A stretch of 64,000 nucleotides of DNA from Cellulophaga lytica DSM 7489. Lineage in GTDB: Bacteria; Bacteroidota; Bacteroidia; Flavobacteriales; Flavobacteriaceae. A model generated the notes under the pieces. That model saw nothing but the letters and a program-made list of their open reading frames with translations, had not been told where the DNA came from and searched no databases. Position 1 is the first letter of the stretch. Each line of letters starts with the position of its first letter. A program made the translations under genes and the position numbers. Below, piece by piece: positions 47,551 through 55,375 of this stretch. The stretch lies in contig NC_015167.1 in NCBI RefSeq assembly GCF_000190595.1, forward strand, positions 3,394,501 to 3,458,500. Direction: 5' to 3'.

Positions 47551-48855
47551 TTAAGATATTTTACCTTCTAAAACCTGTCTCATTGCTTTTGCCTTAAGTA
47601 AGCACTCCTCATACTCCTTTTCTGGACTGGCTTTTGCTGTTATAGCACCACCAACAGAAAACGACACGTATTTTTCAGTGGCATTATACAAAATACTACG
47701 TATAACTACATTAAAATCAAAATCTTGCTCTGGTGTAATATACCCAACGGTACCACTGTACAAGCCTCTTTTTGTAGCTTCTAACTCTTCTATAATTTGC
47801 ATTGCAGAGACCTTAGGAGCACCGGTCATACTCCCCATAGGAAAAGTCTCTTTTATAATATCTACTACATTTTTATCATCTTTAACAGTTGAAGTAATAG
47901 TTGAAATCATTTGATGTACTTGATTGTAAGTGTATACCTTGCATAATTCTTCTACTTGCACACTTCCTTTCACAGCACTCTTAGACAAATCATTACGTAC
48001 CAAGTCTACAATCATTATATTTTCTGCACGTTCTTTTTCATCTTTGCCTAAATTAATCCGTAAATTTTTGTCTTCAATTTTGTTAGCAGATCTTTTTGAA
48101 GTTCCCTTAATTGGCTGAGAAATTACCTTTGTACCTTCTTTTTTTATATAACGCTCTGGTGATGCAGAAGCTAAATATTTATCATTTAATTTAAAGAAAA
48201 CAGAAAATGGTGCTTTAGATATTTTATTTAATTGCAAGTAAGTTTCTAACGGATTAATAGCAGTGTTTTCTGCATAAAACTCTTGGCAAAAATTGGCTTC
48301 ATATATATCTCCTCTGTGTATTTTTTGAAGCATTTTACCTACTCTATTAAAATAATCGTCCTTAAAGATTCTCATTTTAATATGTATGTTCTTTTCTTCT
48401 TGTTTTTGTTCTGCTTTTAGGTTGATTTTGGTAATTTCTTCGTAATCTGATTGTAGCTCATCATCAACCATATTTAAATATAAAAAATGAGCAGTATTCC
48501 CTTGTAATTGTATTATTTTTTTAGGCTGAAAAAAGTACAATTCAGGAAAATGCAGTCCATCAAAATTTGCAGATTTTAATTGCTCTGTGGTATTCTTTAA
48601 GTCGTACGTTAAATAACCAAAAATCCAATCTTTGGTTTCTGTTTGGTAAGTTTTTAAATCGTCAAAAGCATTAAAACTGTCTGTAGACAAGGCCGTTAAT
48701 GCATCTACAGCCAACATTCCGTCAAAAGAACTGTATTTGTTTTCATGCAAGTTACTGTCTAACCAAACAACCTCGTAAAATTGCTGACTCCAAACAAGTA
48801 ATTGGTTTTTAAATACCTGAACATCATCAACCGTAAAAGAAAAAGATTTGCGCAA
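47551..48855 (-). CDS. pabB: Aminodeoxychorismate synthase component I
   Basis: A 434-residue chorismate-utilising enzyme that makes 4-amino-4-deoxychorismate for folate. The decisive feature is PIKGTSKRS (about 242-250): the lysine of PIKGT is typical of PabB, whereas anthranilate synthases have PIAGT. ENIMIVDLVRNDLSK (about 278-292) and GAPKVSAMQIIEELE (about 343-357) complete the chorismate-binding domain. It lies in a minus-strand run with an FMN reductase upstream and tilS downstream. The glutaminase partner PabA is not in the window. Confidence 0.92.
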   Translation of the reverse strand: MRKSFSFTVDDVQVFKNQLLVWSQQFYEVVWLDSNLHENKYSSFDGMLAVDALTALSTDSFNAFDDLKTYQTETKDWIFGYLTYDLKNTTEQLKSANFDGLHFPELYFFQPKKIIQLQGNTAHFLYLNMVDDELQSDYEEITKINLKAEQKQEEKNIHIKMRIFKDDYFNRVGKMLQKIHRGDIYEANFCQEFYAENTAINPLETYLQLNKISKAPFSVFFKLNDKYLASASPERYIKKEGTKVISQPIKGTSKRSANKIEDKNLRINLGKDEKERAENIMIVDLVRNDLSKSAVKGSVQVEELCKVYTYNQVHQMISTITSTVKDDKNVVDIIKETFPMGSMTGAPKVSAMQIIEELEATKRGLYSGTVGYITPEQDFDFNVVIRSILYNATEKYVSFSVGGAITAKASPEKEYEECLLKAKAMRQVLEGKIS

Positions 48856-48864
48856 TGGTATGGT

Positions 48865-49395
48865 TTATAATTTAGCTAAAAATTGATCTACAACTGCCTG
48901 GTATTCGGTCTTTAAATTAGATGCTACAAAAACATCTTCTTTAAAATTATCATAAAAAGAAGGCAACGAAAAGCTAGCAACTATTTCTGCTCCAAAGCGT
49001 GGCAATACGCCTTTTGCTTGTTCCATTGCACTAATTGCGCCTCTTTTACCAGGAGAGGTTGAAAGTAAAAGTACTTTTTTACCTTCTAAAAAATTACGAT
49101 CTAGCCTAGAAAGCCAGTCTATTAAATTTTTAAAAAAAGAAGACAACCCACTATTGTGCTCATTTACTGCTATTACTAAAGCATCTGCACTTGCAATTGC
49201 GCTATTTACATTTTTTAGTTCTGTAGAAAAACCATCATTTTTTTCTGCATCTTCACTATACATAGGAATGTTAACCTTAGACATATCTAACAACGTAACT
49301 GCGTTATCACCTAAAACACTAGCAGTAAATGTTGCTAATTTATAGTTTATAGATGTGCTACTATTACTTCCGGCAAAAGCTAAAATATTACTCAT
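48865..49395 (-). CDS. NADPH-dependent FMN reductase-like flavoprotein
   Basis: A 176-residue flavodoxin-fold protein. The phosphate-binding loop GSNSSTSINYKLA (about 9-21), an ALVIAVNEHNSGLSSFFKNL segment (about 72-91) and LLLSTSPGKRGA (about 108-119) fit the NADPH-dependent FMN reductase family (ArsH/azoreductase-like). Such proteins reduce quinones, chromate or azo dyes, or supply reduced flavin. It is nine bases upstream of pabB, with which it is probably co-transcribed. The function is family-level only. Confidence 0.88.
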   Translation of the reverse strand: MSNILAFAGSNSSTSINYKLATFTASVLGDNAVTLLDMSKVNIPMYSEDAEKNDGFSTELKNVNSAIASADALVIAVNEHNSGLSSFFKNLIDWLSRLDRNFLEGKKVLLLSTSPGKRGAISAMEQAKGVLPRFGAEIVASFSLPSFYDNFKEDVFVASNLKTEYQAVVDQFLAKL

Positions 49396-49518
49396 TTTAA
49401 ATAGTTTTTAACGAAAATACCGTAAATAACAATCATTTGCGAGCATTTTAGCTAATTTTGCAGACGAAAATAATAAAACCAACTGTAAAACAAGCACATA
49501 GCTTTTTTATAACCACCA

Positions 49519-50637
49519 ATGGAGAAGAAAACCAATAGATTATACTTTATAGACGCTATGCGTGCTTGGGCTATTTTAATGATGTTACAAGGTCATTTTA
49601 TAGACGGATTATTAGATTTTGAATACCGAGACAAAACCATTTTACCTTATGCTATTTGGAGCTATTTTAGAGGAATGACAGCTCCTGTTTTCTTTACTGT
49701 ATCCGGTTTTATATTTACATATTTGCTGGTTAAAGGAGATAAAATTGGTTTAAAAAATCCGCGTGTTAAAAAAGGAATTAAACGTGGACTACAACTAATT
49801 TTAATAGGTTATTTACTTAGAATGAACCTGTTTAGCGTGCTTTTTGCAGAGCTGTACGACTCTTTTTATTATGTAGATGTATTGCATTGTATAGGCTTTT
49901 CTATTTTAGGTATTATAGCATTGTATTTGCTTACCAGTAAAACTAAACCAATTGTGTTTGCTACTATTTTACTTAGCATAACATTACTATTATTTTTATA
50001 TGAACCTAGTTATGATAAACTACCACACACCTATTTACCTAAAGCCATAGCAAATTATATTACCAAACTATACGGTTCTGTATTTACCATTATTCCTTGG
50101 TTTGGGTATGCTACTTTTGGTGCGTTTATGGCTATGTTATTTACCAAATTCAAAAACCACAAGCATTTATACCTAAATGCTATACTTATTTGTACAACTT
50201 TAGGGTTGTTTTTAATTTTTGGATCATCACCATTGTTTGCATTTATTTGTGATGTTACAGGCAATAACTTTTTATATGCAGTATACACTAACAACTACTT
50301 ATTTATTAGGCTTGGAGACGTGCTTATTATTTTTTCTTTATTTATGATGTTGCGCTCTTTTTTAACCAATAAAGTTGTTTTAAGGATAGGGCAAAACACC
50401 TTAGCCATTTACGTTATACATTTTATTATTTTATATGGTAGTTTTACTGGACTTGGAATTTACCACTACTTAAAATATTCTTTACACCCAGCAACAGCCA
50501 TAATTGGAGCTATTTTATTTATGATTAGTTGTACTTATTTAGCTTTATTGTATGATACTTATGAAGATAAAATAAAAGCTACACTGCAGAAGATAAAGTT
50601 TGGAGCCTTAAAGCTATTTAGACTAGCTAAAAATTGA
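49519..50637 (+). CDS. Multi-pass membrane acyltransferase (DUF1624/HGSNAT-like)
   Basis: A 372-residue protein with about ten hydrophobic helices. The N-terminal signature FIDAMRAWAILMMLQGHFID (about 10-29) contains a histidine in the position expected for transmembrane acyl transfer, and FRGMTAPVFFTVSGFIFTYL (about 50-69) is typical. The family includes heparan-alpha-glucosaminide N-acetyltransferase-like and general acyltransferase proteins that move acyl groups across the membrane. No sugar or lipid gene is adjacent, so the acceptor is unknown. TAATTTTG at 49453-49460 could be a -7 element. Confidence 0.8.
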   Translation: MEKKTNRLYFIDAMRAWAILMMLQGHFIDGLLDFEYRDKTILPYAIWSYFRGMTAPVFFTVSGFIFTYLLVKGDKIGLKNPRVKKGIKRGLQLILIGYLLRMNLFSVLFAELYDSFYYVDVLHCIGFSILGIIALYLLTSKTKPIVFATILLSITLLLFLYEPSYDKLPHTYLPKAIANYITKLYGSVFTIIPWFGYATFGAFMAMLFTKFKNHKHLYLNAILICTTLGLFLIFGSSPLFAFICDVTGNNFLYAVYTNNYLFIRLGDVLIIFSLFMMLRSFLTNKVVLRIGQNTLAIYVIHFIILYGSFTGLGIYHYLKYSLHPATAIIGAILFMISCTYLALLYDTYEDKIKATLQKIKFGALKLFRLAKN

Positions 50638-50695
50638 CATTTGCTATTTTTTGATGCTTAGTTTTGCGCTATGTTTACGGCCAAATAACTATAAA

Positions 50696-50926
50696 ATGAG
50701 CAACGAAAAAAAATACTCACCAATAAAGGTAGAATTAGAAAAAGATAAAAATTACGGCTGGTGTACTTGTGCACACAGTAGCAACCAACCATTTTGTGAT
50801 GGTTCTCATAAAGCACATAACGCAACACCATCTATGCGTTTTTCTGTAGAAGAAACAAAAACGTACAATATGTGTACGTGTAAATTAACTAGTAATCCTC
50901 CTTTTTGTGACGGATCTCACAAGTAG
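50696..50926 (+). CDS. Two-domain CDGSH iron-sulfur protein
   Basis: A 76-residue protein with two copies of the mitoNEET-type cluster motif: CTCAHSSNQPFCDGSH (about 23-38) and CTCKLTSNPPFCDGSH (about 60-75). Each would bind a [2Fe-2S] cluster with three cysteines and one histidine. The start at 50696 is chosen because the longer frame from 50651 adds 15 residues unlike the family. Such proteins can transfer clusters or electrons. It lies about 60 bases after the acyltransferase gene and is followed by a strong terminator. Confidence 0.92.
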   Translation: MSNEKKYSPIKVELEKDKNYGWCTCAHSSNQPFCDGSHKAHNATPSMRFSVEETKTYNMCTCKLTSNPPFCDGSHK

Positions 50927-50949
50927 TAACCTACACAGCATCAATACTA

Positions 50950-50984
50950 AAAGTCCTTATGTAAAATTCATAAGGACTTTTTTT
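50950..50984 (+). terminator. Intrinsic terminator after the CDGSH gene
   Basis: AAAGTCCTTATG (50950-50961) pairs perfectly with CATAAGGACTTT (50969-50980) around a seven-base loop, followed by a run of T. Confidence 0.94.
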
Positions 50985-51069
50985 AGGTTTTGTACGTATG
51001 TTAATACAAAACAGTATAGCGCAAAATCTACAAATTACATAGATTTGCAAACAGACATTAACATTACAA

Positions 51070-51888
51070 ATGAAAAACACTACAACCATTTACAATGCTG
51101 TATTGGCAATTGCTGGTAGCGACTCTGGCGGTTGTGCCGGTATACAAGCAGATATAAAAAGCATTAGCGCTAACGGCGGTTTTGCTACAACAGCAATAAC
51201 AGCTATTACAGCACAAAATACACTTGGGGTAAACGCTATTTATCCAATACCAACAGTTGAAATTAAAAACCAAATAGCTGCAGTATTAACTGATATTAAT
51301 ATTGGAGCTATTAAAATAGGAATGTTACAATCTACCCAAATTATAAAAACTGTAACAGACTCCTTAAGGGCATATAACAATATACCAGTAGTTTTAGATC
51401 CTGTTATGGTAGCATCATCTGGTCATAATTTACTGGATAATTCTGCCTTGGAAGCCTTAAAATTACTTTTACCAATGGCTACATTAATAACACCTAATAT
51501 ACCAGAAGCTCTAGTTTTATTAAATATTGATACTATTTCTCCTGAAAATATGCCAGAAATGGCTAAAAAAATAGGAAAAACCTATAAAACATCTGTTTTA
51601 CTTAAAGGCGGACATTTAGAAAACTGTACCTCTTTAATGGATGTTTTATATGTGTATGATACAGATAGCTTGCATAATTTTTCTAAAACACAAATAGATA
51701 CAAAAAACACACACGGTACAGGTTGCACCTTATCTTCTGCCATAGCAACGCATATAGTTTTGGGCTGCACACTTAAAGATGCTGTACAAAAAGGAATAAC
51801 ATATACACACCAGGCTATTGTTGCTGGTAAACGAAAAGAACTTGGTCAAGGTAACGGACCAGTAAATCATTTTTACAAACTGTATTAA
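51070..51888 (+). CDS. thiD: Hydroxymethylpyrimidine / phosphomethylpyrimidine kinase
   Basis: A 272-residue ribokinase-fold enzyme that phosphorylates HMP to HMP-P and HMP-PP for thiamine synthesis or salvage. AIAGSDSGGCAGIQADIKSI (about 14-33), VVLDPVMVASSG (about 108-119) and NTHGTGCTLSSAIATHIVLG (about 215-234, with the catalytic Asp/anion-hole region) are characteristic. It is monocistronic here with a terminator on both sides. No THI-box riboswitch was recognised in the 145-base upstream gap. Confidence 0.95.
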   Translation: MKNTTTIYNAVLAIAGSDSGGCAGIQADIKSISANGGFATTAITAITAQNTLGVNAIYPIPTVEIKNQIAAVLTDINIGAIKIGMLQSTQIIKTVTDSLRAYNNIPVVLDPVMVASSGHNLLDNSALEALKLLLPMATLITPNIPEALVLLNIDTISPENMPEMAKKIGKTYKTSVLLKGGHLENCTSLMDVLYVYDTDSLHNFSKTQIDTKNTHGTGCTLSSAIATHIVLGCTLKDAVQKGITYTHQAIVAGKRKELGQGNGPVNHFYKLY

Positions 51889-51890
51889 AT

Positions 51891-51922
51891 AAAAAAGGCT
51901 GCTCTAGTGAGCAGCCTTTTTA
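51891..51922. terminator. Bidirectional intrinsic terminator between thiD and lpdA
   Basis: AAGGCTGCTC (51895-51904) pairs with GAGCAGCCTT (51909-51918) around a four-base loop, with A-run and T-run flanks. It serves both convergent genes. Confidence 0.94.
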
Positions 51923-51942
51923 AAATTTATAAAATAGAAACC

Positions 51943-53343
51943 TTAAACGTGTAAAGCTCTATCTCCTGTAGCCGCCAAAGCAGCCTCTTTAATAGCTTCT
52001 GTAAATGTTGGGTGCGCATGAGACATTCTAGATACATCTTCTGCACTAGCTCTGTACTCCATAGCAACAACAGCTTCAGCAATCATATCTGCAGCACGTG
52101 CACCAACCATATGTACACCTAAAATTTCGTCTGTATTTTTATCTGCAAGTACTTTTACAAATCCGTCTAAATCCATACTAGCTCTAGATCTACCTAAAGC
52201 TCGCATAGGAAACTGACCAACTTTATACTCAACACCAGCTTCTTTTAATTCCTCTTCTGTTTTACCAACAGCAGCAACCTCTGGCCAAGTGTATACTACA
52301 CCAGGAATTAAGTTGTAATTAATATGTGGTTTTTGACCCGCAATAGTTTCTGCAACAAATGTACCTTCTTCTTCTGCTTTATGTGCTAACATAGCACCTT
52401 TAACCACATCACCAATAGCATAAATATTAGAAACATTAGTTTGTAAATGCTCATTAACATCTACCAAACCTCTGTCTGTTAACTTTACACCAGCAGCTTC
52501 TGCATTTAAACCATCTGTATATGCATGACGACCAACAGCTACCAAACAGTAATCTCCTGTAAAAGTAACTTCTTCGCCTTTTTTATTATCTGCTTTAACT
52601 ATAACTTCATCTCCTTTACGCTCTACAGATTTTACCTTGTGAGACAAGTTCATTTTAAACTTCTGTTTCTTTAAAACTTTGTTTAATTCTTTAGACACGC
52701 CTTTATCCATAGTTGGTACAATACGGTCCATATACTCAACAACAGATACTTCTGCTCCTAATCTTTTGTATACTTGCCCTAACTCCAAACCAATAACTCC
52801 ACCACCAATAATAATAAGGTGTTTTGGCACTTCTTTAAGTTTTAAAGCTTCTGTAGAAGTTATAACACGCTCTTTATCTAACTTAATAAAAGGCAAGGTA
52901 GATGGTTTACTACCAGTTGCTATAATTGTATGTTTAGCTTCAATTTCTGTAGTTTCTTCACCAGCTATAGAAATGTGTGTAGCGTCTTTAAAAGAACCAG
53001 TACCTACGTAAACATCAATATTATTTTTTTTCATTAAAAAATCAACTCCACCAGTAGTTTGGTCTACAACGGCTTGCTTACGAGAAATCATTTTCTCTAA
53101 ATTGATTTTAATTTCGCCAGGAATATCAATTCCATGCTCTTCAAAATGCTTTACGGCATCTTCATAATGATGAGAAGAGTCTAACAACGCCTTAGAAGGA
53201 ATACAGCCTACATTTAAACATGTACCACCTAAAGTTGAATATTTCTCTATTATTGCTGTTTTCATTCCTAATTGTGCGCAACGTATAGCTGCAACATACC
53301 CTCCAGGACCTGAGCCTATTACGGCAACATCATATGAATTCAT
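51943..53343 (-). CDS. lpdA: Dihydrolipoyl dehydrogenase
   Basis: A 466-residue flavoprotein, the E3 component of 2-oxoacid dehydrogenase complexes, which reoxidises dihydrolipoamide with NAD+. The start at 53343 gives MNSYDVAVIGSGPGGYVAAI; the longer frame adds 22 residues unlike the family. The redox disulfide is in GGTCLNVGCIPSK (about 39-51), the NAD domain is IIGGGVIGLELGQVYKRLG, and the C-terminal catalytic pair is in SHAHPTFTEAI (about 442-452). The complex partners are encoded elsewhere. Confidence 0.96.
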   Translation of the reverse strand: MNSYDVAVIGSGPGGYVAAIRCAQLGMKTAIIEKYSTLGGTCLNVGCIPSKALLDSSHHYEDAVKHFEEHGIDIPGEIKINLEKMISRKQAVVDQTTGGVDFLMKKNNIDVYVGTGSFKDATHISIAGEETTEIEAKHTIIATGSKPSTLPFIKLDKERVITSTEALKLKEVPKHLIIIGGGVIGLELGQVYKRLGAEVSVVEYMDRIVPTMDKGVSKELNKVLKKQKFKMNLSHKVKSVERKGDEVIVKADNKKGEEVTFTGDYCLVAVGRHAYTDGLNAEAAGVKLTDRGLVDVNEHLQTNVSNIYAIGDVVKGAMLAHKAEEEGTFVAETIAGQKPHINYNLIPGVVYTWPEVAAVGKTEEELKEAGVEYKVGQFPMRALGRSRASMDLDGFVKVLADKNTDEILGVHMVGARAADMIAEAVVAMEYRASAEDVSRMSHAHPTFTEAIKEAALAATGDRALHV

Positions 53344-53462
53344 ATATTTTTCTTTGATTAAAGTTGTAAAATTAGCACTATTTTTTGTGGATAGGAAATT
53401 ATAATACATTCCTATTTTTATTATAACAAATTTTTAGCGTTTACTATGTAAAAACACATATG

Positions 53463-53930
53463 CTAAACGCCAACTTCTATAGCTGTAGTATGTTTAACTT
53501 CATTTATTACAAAAGAACTTTGCGTACTACCAATGTGGTTTAATACTGTTAGCTTAGTTACCATAAAATCTCTAAAAGCCTCCATATTTTCTACGTATAC
53601 TTTTAAAATGTAATCGTAATCTCCACTAACATGGTAACATTCTCCTACTTCTTTTAACTTTTGCACCTCTTTTTCAAATTGCATTAAAAACTCTTTAGAA
53701 TGCTGTATTAATTTAATATGACAGAGCACTACAAAAGAACGTTTTACTGTTTTTTTATCAACTAAAGCTACATATTTTGTAATAATACCTGTGCGCTCTA
53801 AACGCTTAATACGCTCATAAACAGCAGTAACAGACAAATTTAAGTGCAATGCATATTCTTTAGTTGTTTTTTTACAGTCGTTTTGCAAAAGTGCCAACAA
53901 CTTAATATCTGTTTCATCAAAACTTGCCAT
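53463..53930 (-). CDS. Lrp/AsnC-family regulator divergent from the methionine gamma-lyase-type gene
   Basis: A 155-residue two-domain regulator. The N-terminal helix-turn-helix is at about 5-60 (DIKLLALLQNDCKKTTKEYA, LSVTAVYERIKRLE) and the C-terminal RAM domain at about 70-150 (VGECYHVSGDYDYILKVYV). Divergent placement 158 bases from an amino-acid-cleaving enzyme suggests it responds to methionine or a related amino acid and controls that gene, as is common for Lrp-type local regulators. An inverted repeat in the gap is a possible binding site. Confidence 0.93.
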   Translation of the reverse strand: MASFDETDIKLLALLQNDCKKTTKEYALHLNLSVTAVYERIKRLERTGIITKYVALVDKKTVKRSFVVLCHIKLIQHSKEFLMQFEKEVQKLKEVGECYHVSGDYDYILKVYVENMEAFRDFMVTKLTVLNHIGSTQSSFVINEVKHTTAIEVGV

Positions 53931-53962
53931 TTTTTCTTAAGATTAAAGTAATTATGATTAAA

Positions 53963-53981
53963 AATAGAATTTAAATCTATT
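53963..53981. promoter_or_regulatory. Inverted repeat between the Lrp gene and the methionine gamma-lyase-type gene
   Basis: AATAGA (53963-53968) and TCTATT (53976-53981) form an inverted repeat around seven A+T bases. The size and A+T-rich centre suit an Lrp/AsnC-type operator, 33 bases from the regulator's start. It is a candidate only. Confidence 0.35.
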
Positions 53982-54026
53982 ATAAGCATATTATTTAGTT
54001 TTATTTAAATCAAATTTTAAAATATA

Positions 54027-54057
54027 TTGACAATCTAACTACTAAAAAATACATTTA
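54027..54057 (+). promoter_or_regulatory. Likely promoter of the methionine gamma-lyase-type gene
   Basis: TTG (54027-54029) and TACATTTA (54050-54057) are separated by 20 bases. The -7 element has one mismatch from TAnnTTTG. The start codon is 31 bases downstream at 54089. Confidence 0.45.
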
Positions 54058-54088
54058 ATCCATTATTAATCACCTAAACTATACTATT

Positions 54089-55291
54089 ATGGATTACAAG
54101 GCTTCAGACAATATACTAGACCTACAATATTTTGGAGAATTTGGAGGCGTTAACCCATCTATATCAGACTCATCTACCTATACATTTATATCTGCCAAAA
54201 CGATGTCTGATACTTTTGATGGCAACACAGAAGGCTGCTACCTGTACAGCAGACACTCCTCACCCTCTAACCTTTATTTAGCTGAAGCTTTAGCTGCTTT
54301 AGAAGGTACAGAAAATGCTAATGTTTATGCTAGCGGAATGGGCGCTATAACATCTGTTATATTGCAACTTTGCAATGCAGGTGACCATTTAGTGAGTAGT
54401 AGAACCATTTATGGTGGAACCTATGCTTTTTTAAAAAACTTTGTACAAAAGTTTAATGTAGATACATCTTTTGTAGACATTACTACTATAGATGCTGTTG
54501 AAAATGCAATTACACCTAAAACAAAAATGATTTACTGTGAGGCTGTTAGTAATCCATTGTTAGAAATAGCTGATATTAAGGCATTGGCTGCATTAGCAAA
54601 AAAACATAATATACCGCTTGTTGTAGATAATACGTTTTCCCCATTATCTATTCTTCCGGCCAAGTTAGGCGCTAATATTGTAATACATAGTTTAACCAAG
54701 TTTATTAACGGTACTAGTGATACTGTTGCTGGTGTTGTTTGTGGTACTACAGATTTTTGTGCCAGTTTAAAAGATGTAAATAATGGTGCTGCAATGCTTT
54801 TAGGTAGCACTTTAGATAGCTACAGAGCTGCATCTATTTTAAAAAATATGAGAACGCTACACATCAGAATAAAAAAGCATAGTGAAAATGCATTGTACTT
54901 ATCTCAGAACTTTGAAAAAGATGGTTTACGTGTTGTATACCCTGGGCTAGCATCACACCCTAGTCATTTTAAAATGAAACAACAAATGGTTGCAGAATAT
55001 GGTTTTGGTGGTATTATGACATTAGACGTGGGCTCTTTAGACAAAGCAAATGCATTAATGAAGCTTATGCAAGAACGTAACTTAGGGTATTTAGCAGTTA
55101 GTTTAGGCTTTTACAAAACACTTTTTAGCGCTCCTGGCACATCTACCTCTTCAGAAATACCTATGGAAGAACAAGAAAAAATGGGATTGTCTAACGGATT
55201 AATTAGACTATCTGTTGGTTTAGACAATGATATTAACAGAACCTATAATATGATGAGAAAGTGTATGATAGACTTGGGTATTTTATCATAA
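54089..55291 (+). CDS. Cys/Met-metabolism PLP enzyme, probably methionine gamma-lyase
   Basis: A 400-residue PLP enzyme of the Cys/Met metabolism family. The PLP lysine is Lys204 in HSLTKFINGTSD. The phosphate-binding and substrate segments are YSRHSSPSNLYLAEALAALE (53-72), ASGMGAI (81-87) and EAVSNPLLEIADI (151-163). Related enzymes are cystathionine gamma-synthase and lyase. A divergent Lrp regulator and a downstream transporter-type gene favour a catabolic enzyme such as methionine gamma-lyase, which would yield 2-oxobutyrate, ammonia and methanethiol. The exact reaction needs an assay. Confidence 0.85.
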   Translation: MDYKASDNILDLQYFGEFGGVNPSISDSSTYTFISAKTMSDTFDGNTEGCYLYSRHSSPSNLYLAEALAALEGTENANVYASGMGAITSVILQLCNAGDHLVSSRTIYGGTYAFLKNFVQKFNVDTSFVDITTIDAVENAITPKTKMIYCEAVSNPLLEIADIKALAALAKKHNIPLVVDNTFSPLSILPAKLGANIVIHSLTKFINGTSDTVAGVVCGTTDFCASLKDVNNGAAMLLGSTLDSYRAASILKNMRTLHIRIKKHSENALYLSQNFEKDGLRVVYPGLASHPSHFKMKQQMVAEYGFGGIMTLDVGSLDKANALMKLMQERNLGYLAVSLGFYKTLFSAPGTSTSSEIPMEEQEKMGLSNGLIRLSVGLDNDINRTYNMMRKCMIDLGILS

Positions 55292-55339
55292 TTTAACCAC
55301 TATCTAAAAGATATAAAACTTGCAAGAAACACACCAAAA

Positions 55340-55353
55340 TTGTAATATTACAA
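55340..55353. promoter_or_regulatory. Perfect 14-base palindrome before the NhaC-type gene
   Basis: TTGTAATATTACAA is fully self-complementary and lies 22 bases before the start codon at 55376. The size fits a dimeric regulator site, possibly for the nearby Lrp-type protein. It could also be chance in this A+T-rich DNA. Confidence 0.4.
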
Positions 55354-55375
55354 GGTAATTAACTAACTCAATTTA

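Noticed and set aside
50651-50695. Longer CDGSH gene starting at 50651
   Set aside because: The added 15 residues are unlike the family and overlap the likely leader; the ATG at 50696 gives a standard compact protein.
53344-53409. N-terminal extension of lpdA by 22 residues
   Set aside because: The extra residues do not resemble the family, while the start at 53343 gives the usual N-terminus just before the FAD-binding motif.
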